Shown here one piece after another: positions 10,201-16,590 of a DNA stretch of 64,000 bases. The DNA comes from Flammeovirgaceae bacterium UBA6059. Lineage in GTDB: Bacteria; Bacteroidota; Bacteroidia; Cytophagales; Cyclobacteriaceae. Position 1 is the stretch's first letter. Each line of letters opens with the position of its first letter. The notes beneath the pieces are model-generated. The model worked only from the letters and a program-made list of their open reading frames with translations, made no database searches and had not been told where the DNA came from. Where the stretch lies: positions 372,001 through 436,000 of the forward strand of contig DIYH01000035.1 of NCBI GenBank assembly GCA_002435755.1, written 5' to 3'. A program made the position numbers and the translations under genes.

Positions 10201-10359
10201 TGTGACTACATCTACTGCCGTAACTCTGCCACTCATGCCAGCAGGGCCTATGTTCCGTGGCTTCATAGCACCAAACGAGGAAAGATCAATGGTCTGTGCT
10301 AAAGTGATAGAAGAAAGGAATAGTAAGGCGCCTAAAAGGAAGTTCTGAGCTCTTTTCAT
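7258..10359 (-). CDS. Secreted VPS10/sortilin-type beta-propeller (BNR repeat) protein
   Basis: The protein has 1033 residues with an N-terminal signal peptide (MKRAQNFLLGALLFLSSITLAQ). Residues 40-780 carry many BNR/sortilin blades, seen as repeats of the types VYRTLDGGKTWE, VYRTQDGGDTWEQ, LYKSTDGGYKWS, LMRTTDYGKSWK and YLSFDAGTNWQIW, separated by statements such as DVIYVGTASGGLW. After the propeller come a beta-rich domain (about 830-900) and a helical C-terminus (about 900-1030). Proteins of this architecture are widespread in Bacteroidota and are often named glycosyl hydrolase or VPS10-domain protein, although enzymatic activity is not proven. No type IX sorting domain is apparent. It is transcribed alone, convergent with the permease remnant. 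Confidence 0.85.
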   Translation of the reverse strand: MKRAQNFLLGALLFLSSITLAQTIDLSSFGAMKPRNIGPAGMSGRVTAVDVVTTDPDVIYVGTASGGLWKSTGGGISFKPVFDKVRSHSIGAVAINQQNPSEVWVGTGEGNPRNSQSSGNGVYRTLDGGKTWELMGLEGSRNIHRVLINPQNPEIIYVGVQGSAWGAHSDRGVYRTQDGGDTWEQILSVNDRTGVADMVMDPINPNKLIVAMWEFKRDPWFFKSGGSGSGIYLSVNGGDDWKQLSGDDGLPGGELGRSGLAIAPSNPNVVYALVESKKNGLYKSTDGGYKWSLISTKNIGGRPFYYADIFVDPSNENRLYNVWTHVDVSEDGGRSFSRFIDAGKVHVDHHALYIHPTNPEFMIDGGDGGLAITRDKGKTWKTSENLPLGQFYHINIDNQIPYYVYGGMQDNGSWRGPSQVWRRGDIRNHYWDRIGYGDGFDALPDPFDSRYSYSQLQQGSLLRNDSKTGELRNIKPVALDDTKLRFNWNAGIALDPFDKNIIYFGAQHLLKSKDKGESWEIISPDLTTNDPEKQKQPMSGGLTLDGSGAENYTTILTVAPSPLEQGLIWVGTDDGNVQLTRDAGGTWTDVTKNMKIPSGGWVHQITASAYNAGEAFATVNSYRSENDWTPYLMRTTDYGKSWKNIARADQIYGYALSFVQDPVEPGLMFLGSEFGLYLSFDAGTNWQIWTHGFPYASVMDLAIHPREHDLIIGTFGRAAWILDDIRPLRALAAEGQSLLDSDFKVFEAPLAYLAFVGEANGYRSTGDALYAGENKELGALLSFYVKELVEVDTKEVDSVKVEITNSQGQIIRTFHEDLKPGLNRFTWGLNRDGERFPDTKAPKTYADPRGGTLVIPGEYATRLTYNGQSESTSITVGVNPKITTTSNEMIEKSKLFDRHYQNVAKATAAVDQLRDAESDIKKISGLMKEQEIVSTEIDSLHQSMKKELDELLYQAIAKEIQGFSVNPELVQSKLVNAQRYLQSPLVPTNPSQRKVLEESIEVTDNFVDKVNKWFSNNWTDYQEKVRALELSIF

Positions 10360-10427
10360 ATTCTTTGGAGTTTGGTTGGAATCTAGCCGATTACGATAGT
10401 TAACACCAACATATTTACAGATATGGC

Positions 10428-10459
10428 AAAAAAATACCCCGACCTGAAGGCCGGGGTAT
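10428..10459 (-). terminator. Rho-independent terminator of the sulfur operon
   Basis: ATACCCCG (10434-10441) pairs perfectly with CGGGGTAT (10452-10459). A further CC/GG pair and a TGAA loop lie inside. On the minus strand the hairpin is followed by seven U residues (A run at 10428-10434). It lies 22 bases after the stop of the DsrE-like gene, the last gene of the three-gene operon. Confidence 0.85.
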
Positions 10460-10480
10460 AGCTACTACCATAATGGTGCA

Positions 10481-10993
10481 CTAGATAAAAATAATCTGTG
10501 CACCCTCCTCATCAGCCCTATTATAAAAATCTCCTACCGTCAAGACACCATCAAGATCGTCAATCAGGTCTTGCTCCTTCAAATGGAACATGTCCATCGC
10601 CAGCTTACAGGCGAATATCTTGCCACCTGATGCCTGATAGATTTCAATGAACTCATCAATCTCCGGGATATCAAGCTTCTCCATTTCCTTTTTCATCATA
10701 TTGGAAGCAAAGCTCTCCATTCCCGGTAGGCCTCCTATCATCGTAGGAATATGCATGCCAGGATTACCAACAGTAGCCACATGCAGATGTTTCATTTTTT
10801 CTTTGGTGATCATTTCCAGACCGAAGAATGTGCAGAACATCTCTGAGGCTATGCCTTCCATCCGTGCTCCATTCGCTAATATCAGAGCAGCATATGCTGC
10901 ATCTATGGTCGCCTTGGAGTTGATGATCATGATCTTTCTAAGTTTCTTCTCCTTTTTGGCCTTTTTCTTGACAGGCGCTTCTAATGTTTCCAT
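10481..10993 (-). CDS. DsrE2-like sulfur relay protein
   Basis: A 170-residue protein from the ATG at 10993; a longer TTG reading to 11050 would run into the upstream gene. Residues 20-170 show the DsrE2-type pattern: MFCTFFGLEMITK, then LPGMESFASNMMKKEM, then GGKIFACKLAMDMF. The candidate sulfur-carrying cysteine is Cys129 in the last motif, and a second cysteine is Cys54. Residues 8-20 form an unusual lysine-rich tail (KKKAKKEKKLRK). DsrE-family proteins pass persulfide sulfur between carriers in sulfur oxidation and tRNA thiolation. Being last in an operon with an SQR-like flavoprotein and a DsrC/TusE-like carrier, it most likely accepts sulfur derived from sulfide. The exact acceptor is not visible here. 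Confidence 0.82.
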   Translation of the reverse strand: METLEAPVKKKAKKEKKLRKIMIINSKATIDAAYAALILANGARMEGIASEMFCTFFGLEMITKEKMKHLHVATVGNPGMHIPTMIGGLPGMESFASNMMKKEMEKLDIPEIDEFIEIYQASGGKIFACKLAMDMFHLKEQDLIDDLDGVLTVGDFYNRADEEGAQIIFI

Positions 10994-11015
10994 GACATAA
11001 GGGGTTAAGGTTTCT

Positions 11016-11327
11016 TTAAATACAACTTGCTGGCTTAGGTATACCGGCAATGCGTGATGCTTTCTTTAGAGGGCCATCCGGGAATAGCGCATAAAACTCT
11101 TTGATATTGACCACACCAGATTTGCCGATTCGTCGAATGGTAAGGGCCACATCCTTGTCATATTGATCCCGAATGTAGTCGATCACTTCAAAATGCTTAT
11201 CGGTGAGAGAAATCTCCTCTTCTTCGGCAATGGCATGTGCGATCTCACGATCCCACTGCTCTGGTTTGAGAAAATACCCTTCTTCATTTAGCTCTACTGG
11301 TCGGTTTGCGATTACTGCTTCCATCAT
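11016..11327 (-). CDS. DsrC/TusE-type sulfur carrier with a single C-terminal cysteine
   Basis: A 103-residue protein starting at the ATG at 11327; the open frame extends upstream to 11456 only by overlapping the preceding gene. The family features are clear: ELNEEGYFLKPEQWDREIA near the N-terminus, a central helical part (HFEVIDYIRDQY), and the C-terminal arm AGIPKPASCI with the penultimate cysteine Cys102 (CysA). The second redox cysteine of true DsrC (CysB, 11 residues earlier) is replaced by Ser91. By that criterion it resembles TusE or a TusE-like carrier that holds a persulfide, rather than a DsrC that forms the trisulfide with sulfite reductase. It lies 14 bases after the SQR-like gene and 22 bases before the DsrE-like gene. 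Confidence 0.88.
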   Translation of the reverse strand: MMEAVIANRPVELNEEGYFLKPEQWDREIAHAIAEEEEISLTDKHFEVIDYIRDQYDKDVALTIRRIGKSGVVNIKEFYALFPDGPLKKASRIAGIPKPASCI

Positions 11328-11341
11328 ATTTTCGTTTAAGG

Positions 11342-12583
11342 TTATACTTGTTCTAGTTGCTTTCCTTTGGTCTGCATGTGAGTCGATATAAAAGGAACCT
11401 TGCGCCCTTTCATGAGCATGTTCCAATAGACCCAGCGAAATGCCAGTTTGCCCCAATGGTTTAACCTGTTCTCTTCAAGGAGTTTCATCGGGCCGATCCC
11501 TTCAAAGGGGAATACACCTTCTACAGGCTCTTGGTCATAATTGAAGTCGATAAGCATGGCTTTGCCATGGCCAGTCTCCACGAAACAGTTGGCATGGCCA
11601 TCAAAGCTCTCCTTGAGTGATTTACCATTGATGTAGGCTAAGATGTTTTCTGTTAAGATCTCGGATTCAAAATGAGCCACCGATCCTGCTTTCGATGTAG
11701 GTAGGTTGGTCGCATCTCCAATTACGAAGATATCTTCATGCGCATCTGACTGCAGCGTATGCTTATTGGTAGGCACAAAATTGAGATCGTCACCTAAGCC
11801 AGAGCGAGCTATCATGTCATCTCCAATGTTAGTAGGCACTGTGGCCAATAAATCAAATGGAACCTCTTTGTCATCCCATGAAATCAGTTTTTTGTTCTCA
11901 TTATCAATGCGTTGGACTGCAAAGTCTGTGACCAGTTTGATATCTTTCTCATCAAGCATGTGGCCCAGCTTCTTGGAAGATCGAGGTTTAGTAAACGCGC
12001 CGGAAAGTGGGGTAACATAAGTGATCTCTACTTTGTCTCTCATGCCCTTCTCTTTGAAAAACCAGTCTGACAAGAATGCAAACTCCAAAGGAGCTACGGG
12101 ACATTTGATCGGCATCTCAGTAATATGAACTACCAATTTTCCTCCCTCCCATGATTTAAGTCTTTCAGTAAGTGCCAGAGAACCCTCGAAAGAATAGTAG
12201 TCGAACACAGACTTGTACCAAAGGTCGCTATCCATACCCTCAACCTCTTCAGGAGCTATGCGAGATCCTGTAGCTATGATCAATACATCATACTGCAGTT
12301 CTGAAGCATCTCCTTTTAATTCAATCGCATTCTTCTCAGGTACGATTCGATCTACCTCTACTTGCAAATAGTCAGCGTGTTTAGGGATATAATCCTTCTT
12401 CTCTTTGTAGAGGTCTTTTTCTTCATAGATACCAAAAGGTAAAAACAGAAACCCTGGCTGGTAATAGTGGACCGGGTGTGGGTCGACTACTGTAATCTTC
12501 CAACCCTTTGGTAACTTTTGATGCAGGTGATTGACCATCATGGTACCAGCTGATCCTGCTCCGATGATAACTAGATTTTTCAT
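11342..12583 (-). CDS. SQR-like FAD-dependent sulfide/persulfide oxidoreductase
   Basis: A flavoprotein of 413 residues. It has an N-terminal FAD-binding GxGxxG (IIGAGSAGTMMVNHL), the ATG motif LIIATGSRIAP, and a late FAD contact IFVIGDATNLPTSKAGS. It carries two well-placed cysteines, Cys161 (MPIKCPVAP) and Cys333 (HANCFVETG), corresponding to the two cysteines that contact the flavin and polysulfide in sulfide:quinone oxidoreductases. The third cysteine found in many SQRs, after the ATG motif, is absent. The C-terminal part is amphipathic (GKLAFRWVYWNML), as in membrane-bound SQRs. First gene of a three-gene sulfur operon. Predicted role: oxidise sulfide, or a related sulfane sulfur, and hand it to the carriers downstream. 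The substrate remains inferred. Confidence 0.82.
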   Translation of the reverse strand: MKNLVIIGAGSAGTMMVNHLHQKLPKGWKITVVDPHPVHYYQPGFLFLPFGIYEEKDLYKEKKDYIPKHADYLQVEVDRIVPEKNAIELKGDASELQYDVLIIATGSRIAPEEVEGMDSDLWYKSVFDYYSFEGSLALTERLKSWEGGKLVVHITEMPIKCPVAPLEFAFLSDWFFKEKGMRDKVEITYVTPLSGAFTKPRSSKKLGHMLDEKDIKLVTDFAVQRIDNENKKLISWDDKEVPFDLLATVPTNIGDDMIARSGLGDDLNFVPTNKHTLQSDAHEDIFVIGDATNLPTSKAGSVAHFESEILTENILAYINGKSLKESFDGHANCFVETGHGKAMLIDFNYDQEPVEGVFPFEGIGPMKLLEENRLNHWGKLAFRWVYWNMLMKGRKVPFISTHMQTKGKQLEQV

Positions 12584-12637
12584 GGCTTGAGGGTTAATTT
12601 ATGAGTACCAAATTACCTCATGCCTGCTGTGGCTCAC

Positions 12638-12651
12638 ATGATGTAGATCAA
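12638..12651 (-). promoter_or_regulatory. FNR/CRP-type box upstream of the SQR-like operon
   Basis: On the minus strand the sequence reads TTGATctacATCAT, which agrees at nine of ten defined positions with the FNR consensus TTGAT-N4-ATCAA. It is centred about 60 bases upstream of the SQR-like start codon. Crp/Fnr-family regulators commonly control redox and sulfur genes. Binding is inferred from the match only. Confidence 0.5.
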
Positions 12652-12682
12652 GGCACAGGCTGATTTACACAAATGAAAAAAC

Positions 12683-12709
12683 TTTCATATGATAGTTTTT
12701 TCATATGAT
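12683..12709. promoter_or_regulatory. Pair of TCATATGA palindromes, possible operator
   Basis: TTTCATATGAT occurs twice, at 12683-12693 and 12699-12709. Each copy contains the perfect palindrome TCATATGA, and the copies are exactly 16 bases apart. They lie in the divergent control region between the sulfur operon and the small gene at 12743. The second copy falls where the -33 element of the rightward gene would be. Confidence 0.5.
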
Positions 12710-12730
12710 GTCTTCGCAGTTCTCACGCTG

Positions 12731-12738
12731 TATATTTG
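12731..12738 (+). promoter_or_regulatory. TAnnTTTG-type -7 element for the gene at 12743
   Basis: TATATTTG matches the Bacteroidota -7 consensus exactly and ends four bases before the ATG at 12743. If used, the transcript would start at or very near the start codon. No good TTTG -33 element is visible; the palindrome at 12701-12708 occupies that place. Confidence 0.35.
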
Positions 12739-12742
12739 CTTT

Positions 12743-13099
12743 ATGAAACTCAGAATCAGTGATCAATCCTTGCGATTGCGCATCAATATTGACGATCTGG
12801 ACCTACTAGCTCGTAACGGCCGGATTAAGCATGCATTTGGTAATCAGAAGCTTGGTATCTTGAACTATGAGCTAATGGTTAAAGATGTCCCCACGTTTGA
12901 TATCAATATGACGGATAGGTCAATTGAAGTTGTCATGCCCAAATCTCACTTAGATGAATGGATCAAAACAAACAGGGTGGGGTTCGAGGCAGATATCAAA
13001 GAGGTGAGATTACTGCTCGAAAAGGATTTCCAGTGTCTAACCGATAGGCCCAATGAGGATGAATCCCGCAATTTCAAAAACCCAAAGAACCATCATTAA
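12743..13099 (+). CDS. Conserved small Bacteroidota protein (DUF7009-like)
   Basis: A soluble protein of 118 residues. I chose ATG 12743 (MKLRISDQSLRLRINIDDLD) over an upstream in-frame ATG at 12689 because the family begins MK(I/L)RI. It resembles a family of roughly 120-residue Bacteroidota proteins that share the C-terminal signature LLLEKDF-x-CL-x(6)-ED-x-S-x-N-x-x-NP, here LLLEKDFQCLTDRPNEDESR, with Cys95 conserved. The function of this family is not known to me. The gene diverges from the sulfur operon and shares its control region, so co-regulation is possible. Confidence 0.72.
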   Translation: MKLRISDQSLRLRINIDDLDLLARNGRIKHAFGNQKLGILNYELMVKDVPTFDINMTDRSIEVVMPKSHLDEWIKTNRVGFEADIKEVRLLLEKDFQCLTDRPNEDESRNFKNPKNHH

Positions 13100-13663
13100 C
13101 AGATTGTTTTATCTGATGGTCGGTTAAGCGACGTTTTGATCGGCCAGACTGTCCGATATCTAGAAGAAGTCGTTCGGTAAACGTTAATCCTGAGTGCTTT
13201 ACATTCGAAACTTTGTTTTGAATGCGTTAGTCATGCGCCTACTCACACAGTAAATCTGAAGCAAATCGAATCATCTCTAGAATAATGTTCCGAGAGCACA
13301 GCAATTGAACTACATTCAAAAATAGTATTTTTCAAAGTTTGTTTTTGAAGGTATAGGGTTCCCATGCTTCTTACTTGTTATAAAAAATGGTAGTTCTGAA
13401 AATGAATTATTTAACGATAAAATGACGAATCCATCGATTCAGCAATAGGAATAGATATATGATGAGATTTTTTCAATTCCATACACACAACGAACCCCGG
13501 ATTGCATGTTTTATCAAAAATTAGCCATTTATACTTTTCAAAGTCTATTTTCTGTTTAATTGTTTTTGATATTTGTTGTCTCTGAGCATATTTGCAGAAT
13601 TATTATTATTGACCTATTGAGTTTTGACCATTAATTATTAGAGTATTGAATTAAACTAACCGT
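13100..13663. other. 564-base A+T-rich gap without a recognisable gene
   Basis: No credible reading frame, tRNA or repeat element is seen on either strand. It contains several T-rich tracts and short imperfect inverted repeats, such as AAAAATA/TATTTTT near 13318-13332. A candidate promoter for the next gene lies at its right end. Confidence 0.6.
13565..13594 (+). promoter_or_regulatory. Candidate Bacteroidota promoter for the gene at 13664
   Basis: TTTG at 13565-13568 is followed, after 18 bases, by CATATTTG at 13587-13594, one mismatch from TAnnTTTG. The predicted transcript start would be about 65 bases before the ATG. Confidence 0.35.
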
Positions 13664-14149
13664 ATGAAGAGATTATTACTTATACTGGGATTAGCGTTAG
13701 GCGTGTCAATGAGTGGATACAGCCAGAGCGCAGACGAAGATGTTTTCTATTTCGATTTTATGGCAGATAAAATCGATGATTCAGGAATCGACGTGACCTT
13801 CTTGAGGGCGCATCCGCTTGGAGTAGATGTGGCTAAGAAGTTAGAGCTCTTAAGAGAATCTTACACTTGGAAAGAAGAAGCTAGCGCAACTGTACCTAGG
13901 GACAGGACCATTGTGGAGAAACCTATCATATACTATTCCATGCAAAAGTTAAATGGACACTATAAGAAAGTTGTAAAGAAGGGTTTGATGGAAGAGGAAG
14001 AGGCTAAAATGGCTTTGATCAACGCCATAGACATTGCTCTTGTGATAAGGTATCAACAAACAGCTGAGTTTGAAACAAAACTTAGAAGCTATAAGAAGGG
14101 TGAAGAACTCGCTCCTCTATACGCAGAGAAAGTGAAGATGCAGTACTAA
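13664..14149 (+). CDS. Secreted protein of unknown function
   Basis: A protein of 161 residues with a clear signal peptide (MKRLLLILGLALGVSMSGYSQ, cleavage near residue 21). The mature part is mostly charged and helical, with clusters such as KKVVKKGLMEEEEAKMALINAIDIALVIRYQ, and contains no cysteine or recognised motif. I do not recognise a family. It stands alone, with its own candidate promoter and a good terminator downstream, so it is probably a single-gene transcript. A periplasmic or outer-membrane-attached helical protein is the most that can be said. Confidence 0.8.
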   Translation: MKRLLLILGLALGVSMSGYSQSADEDVFYFDFMADKIDDSGIDVTFLRAHPLGVDVAKKLELLRESYTWKEEASATVPRDRTIVEKPIIYYSMQKLNGHYKKVVKKGLMEEEEAKMALINAIDIALVIRYQQTAEFETKLRSYKKGEELAPLYAEKVKMQY

Positions 14150-14170
14150 GATATTTGTCATAAAAGATAT

Positions 14171-14199
14171 AAGGGTTGTCAATCGATAACCCTTTTTTT
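14171..14199 (+). terminator. Rho-independent terminator after the secreted protein gene
   Basis: AAGGGTTGTC (14171-14180) pairs with GATAACCCTT (14185-14194), with one G-U pair and an AATC loop. The final two Ts begin a run of seven T residues at 14193-14199. It lies 21 bases after the stop codon. Confidence 0.9.
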
Positions 14200-14388
14200 A
14201 TGCCTTTATGGGAATACCACAAGATCATATTAAGAAAACTGCTCCGCCTTTTGAAATAAGTTAGTGGACTTACAGTAGGCTATTACCAGGCAGAGCGTGT
14301 TAGTTCGAATGCATCTGACCAAGATTGAGATTCTATCTCTTTGCACTCTTTTAGAAAACCAAAAACTAACTAAGTGCGTACAGCTCGG

Positions 14389-14808
14389 CTATTTTGAACC
14401 CAGCCACTTTGTCGCTGCTCCAAGCTGCTTGAAATAACGCACTTCAGTTACAGCACCAGGAAGAATAGCATTCTTGATCCGATCAACGGACGTTTTGGCA
14501 AATTCATCCTCTGGAACAACTGTTGCCGTAAACTTGATACCAGCATCTCGCAGTTGTCGAGCAAACTCTTGCGATACATAACGCTGAGATGGCTCATCCA
14601 GCACTTCCATATTTCGCGTATCAAACAATGCCTTCCGGGGCTTTTCGAAAAGTGCAGCTTCCAGAGTTCGCTCTCCAATTTGTAATATCTCTTCATAGGA
14701 GGCAAAGCCATTCCAAACATTGAACAGAATACCACTTGACGGATCATAACCTACTTTAATGTAGGGTTTATCAAGATAATATTTCGCTTTTGTTAGCAGC
14801 GACCGCAT
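14389..14808 (-). CDS. STAS/SpoIIAA-like protein of unknown function
   Basis: A cytosolic protein of 139 residues. Its pattern of alternating strands and helices (YIKVGYDPSSGILFNVWNGF, KALFDTRNMEVLDEP, IKFTATVVPEDEFAKTSVD) resembles the small STAS/SpoIIAA-like proteins common in Bacteroidota, where the strand ending KALFDTRNM corresponds to the phosphorylation-loop strand. No conserved phosphorylatable serine is evident, so a classic anti-anti-sigma role is doubtful. It is a single gene on the minus strand, upstream of and divergent from the BlaI/M56 operon. Family assignment is by overall pattern only. Confidence 0.6.
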   Translation of the reverse strand: MRSLLTKAKYYLDKPYIKVGYDPSSGILFNVWNGFASYEEILQIGERTLEAALFEKPRKALFDTRNMEVLDEPSQRYVSQEFARQLRDAGIKFTATVVPEDEFAKTSVDRIKNAILPGAVTEVRYFKQLGAATKWLGSK

Positions 14809-14891
14809 TGTTTTTTACATAGACCAGAACTAAAATAGGCATTCGGCAAGACTAAGAAAACACCAAATTGAAAATATCCCACATGCATATA

Positions 14892-14928
14892 AACTAATAA
14901 TTTAGTTGATAAACTATAAAATTAGTTT
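14892..14928. promoter_or_regulatory. Two tandem palindromic operators of the BlaI-like repressor
   Basis: AACTA-N6-TAGTT lies at 14892-14907 and AAACTA-N6-TAGTTT at 14911-14928. Both have perfect arms and the same 6-base centre, and their centres are exactly 20 bases apart, two turns of B-DNA. They overlap a promoter-like pair (TTTA at 14901-14904 and TAGTTTTA at 14923-14930). The position, 14 bases before the repressor start codon, is that expected of BlaI/MecI autoregulation. Confidence 0.75.
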
Positions 14929-14941
14929 TAGCTTAGCTCAC

Positions 14942-15310
14942 ATGAAAGAACTAACTAAAGCCGAAGAACAGATCATGCAGATACTCTGGGACATTGAGAA
15001 GGGTTTTGTCCATGACGTGATCGAGAAGATGCCCGAGCCCAAGCCCGCTTATAACACAGTTTCTACTATTATCAGGATCTTGGTCAGAAAAGAGTTCGTT
15101 TCATACAAAGCCTTTGGCAAAACGCATGAATACTATCCCATCATCGCCAGAGACGAGTATCGAAGGTTTTTCTTAAATACGATGGTGAGCAACTATTTTG
15201 GTGGCTCCATTGAAAACGTAGTGTCATTCTTTGCTAGGGACAAGAACATGAGTGTGTCGGAGCTGGAGCAAATGATGAAAACCATCGAAGAAGACCTCAA
15301 AGACAAGTAG
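14942..15310 (+). CDS. BlaI/MecI/CopY-family transcriptional repressor
   Basis: A protein of 122 residues from ATG 14942; an upstream in-frame TTG at 14906 would place the operator inside the gene. The winged-helix domain covers residues 1-75 (LTKAEEQIMQILWDIEKGFVHDVI, then PAYNTVSTIIRILVRKEFVSYKAFGKTHEYYPI). The C-terminal helices serve for dimerisation. Proteins of this family bind short palindromes as dimers and are inactivated by proteolysis triggered by a partner M56 membrane peptidase. That partner is encoded one base downstream. Its own promoter carries two matching palindromes, so it likely represses this operon. Confidence 0.93.
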   Translation: MKELTKAEEQIMQILWDIEKGFVHDVIEKMPEPKPAYNTVSTIIRILVRKEFVSYKAFGKTHEYYPIIARDEYRRFFLNTMVSNYFGGSIENVVSFFARDKNMSVSELEQMMKTIEEDLKDK

Positions 15311-15311
15311 C

Positions 15312-16523
15312 ATGGAAGTATCGTTGACAAACATCCTGATGATGCTGGTACTACAAGTCATGTTCCTGAGCTTTTATCACTTCTTACTCGCCAGGTCAGC
15401 AGACCTTCAGTTTTCACGCTTTTTTCTAATCATTACGTTTCTGATATCAATCTTAGCTCCGTTTATCGATAAGGAGTTCATCTATAGCTTTGATATGATA
15501 CCGACGTATCTCCTACCGGAAATAGATAAGCTAATTGCGAACGAACTGGAGACGGCATCAAATCAGACTCAGGTCATCCAAGTCCTATCCTACATCTACG
15601 CTTTTGGCTGTATTGCAGTAGCTGCAAGGCTGCTTTATGGTCTCATAAGAATGACTCAGATCTTAATAAGTTCTCCAATATTAAAGGTCCACCAGCACTA
15701 TGTGGTCCAAACAGATCGAGTGGCTACATCTTCATTTGGTCCCATATTGTTTTGGAACCCCCATCAGTCACTTTTACCTGAGGAAAGCGAACTCGTCAAG
15801 CAACATGAGCTTAGCCATATCAAGGAGTGGCATAGTCTGGATATTTTGATGATCGAGCTGACGATGATACTAATGTGGTTTAACCCAATGGTGTATCTAT
15901 ACAAGTCTGCTATTGCTCAGAACCATGAGTTTATTGCCGATAGGTCCGGAGCAAAAAACAAGAAACAAACCTATGCTGCACTACTCCTCAAAGCGACTTT
16001 AAATGCAGAAGGTATTTCTATGGCAAGTCATTTTAGCAAAATCAATACAAAACGAAGAATAATGGAATTAGCAAAAACAAACAATCGAGTAAGTGGACCA
16101 GTCCACTATGTCGCCACACTGATCATTGCTGTCATGGCATTTTTCACTTTGTCGCTCTCAGCTACCTATGCTCAAGGTGGTCCGCAAGACAAAGTCTACG
16201 AAGAAGTAGATCAACTGCCAAAATATGTTGGTGGTATGGCAGCACTTGGATCCAGACTTCAGCAGGTATTGGAGTACCCCAAGGAAGAACGCAAGAAGGG
16301 TATCCAGGGAAAAGTATTTGTTGCCTTTGTAGTCACCAAAAACGGAGAAGTCACCCAGATAGAAATCGAGAAGGGCATATCGAGTCTTTGTGATAAAGCG
16401 GCTGTCGCGGCAGTATCCAAGTTACCTGATTGGGAACCTGGCATTCATAATGGCAAACCGGTCAACGTAAGAGTTGTGCTGCCTATCAATTTCGAACTCG
16501 GTGATGTGGAGAAAGGACAGTGA
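15312..16523 (+). CDS. BlaR1-like M56 membrane metallopeptidase with C-terminal TonB-like domain
   Basis: The protein has 403 residues: about three N-terminal membrane helices (residues 8-120), the zinc peptidase core with His165-Glu-Leu-Ser-His169 in KQHELSHIKEW, then NHEFIADR, a further membrane helix around 275-297, and a C-terminal domain (about 310-403) of the TonB type (YPKEERKKGIQGKVFVAFVV, then VNVRVVLPINFEL). M56 peptidases cleave the paired BlaI-type repressor when a signal is sensed. The beta-lactam-binding sensor domain of true BlaR1 is absent and is replaced by the TonB-like domain, so the signal is probably not a beta-lactam. This combination is common in Bacteroidota. Confidence 0.92.
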   Translation: MEVSLTNILMMLVLQVMFLSFYHFLLARSADLQFSRFFLIITFLISILAPFIDKEFIYSFDMIPTYLLPEIDKLIANELETASNQTQVIQVLSYIYAFGCIAVAARLLYGLIRMTQILISSPILKVHQHYVVQTDRVATSSFGPILFWNPHQSLLPEESELVKQHELSHIKEWHSLDILMIELTMILMWFNPMVYLYKSAIAQNHEFIADRSGAKNKKQTYAALLLKATLNAEGISMASHFSKINTKRRIMELAKTNNRVSGPVHYVATLIIAVMAFFTLSLSATYAQGGPQDKVYEEVDQLPKYVGGMAALGSRLQQVLEYPKEERKKGIQGKVFVAFVVTKNGEVTQIEIEKGISSLCDKAAVAAVSKLPDWEPGIHNGKPVNVRVVLPINFELGDVEKGQ

Positions 16524-16546
16524 CGACAGCATTTGACTGACATTCA

Positions 16547-16582
16547 GGATGGTGGCTTCTGGCCGTCATCCTTTTGTTATTT
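16547..16582 (+). terminator. Terminator of the BlaI/M56 operon
   Basis: GGATGGTGGC (16547-16556) pairs with GCCGTCATCC (16562-16571), with two G-U pairs and a TTCTG loop, followed by TTTTGTTATTT. It lies 24 bases after the peptidase stop codon and just before the convergent thiL gene. Confidence 0.82.
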
Positions 16583-16590
16583 GTGCTGAG

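Noticed and set aside
13318..13357. Short T-rich inverted repeats as a terminator or mobile element end
   Set aside because: Arms are imperfect and purely A+T, no gene ends there, and such repeats are expected by chance in this gap.
14942..16523. Beta-lactam resistance operon (blaI-blaR1)
   Set aside because: The penicillin-binding sensor domain is missing and no beta-lactamase lies nearby, so the resistance label is not supported.
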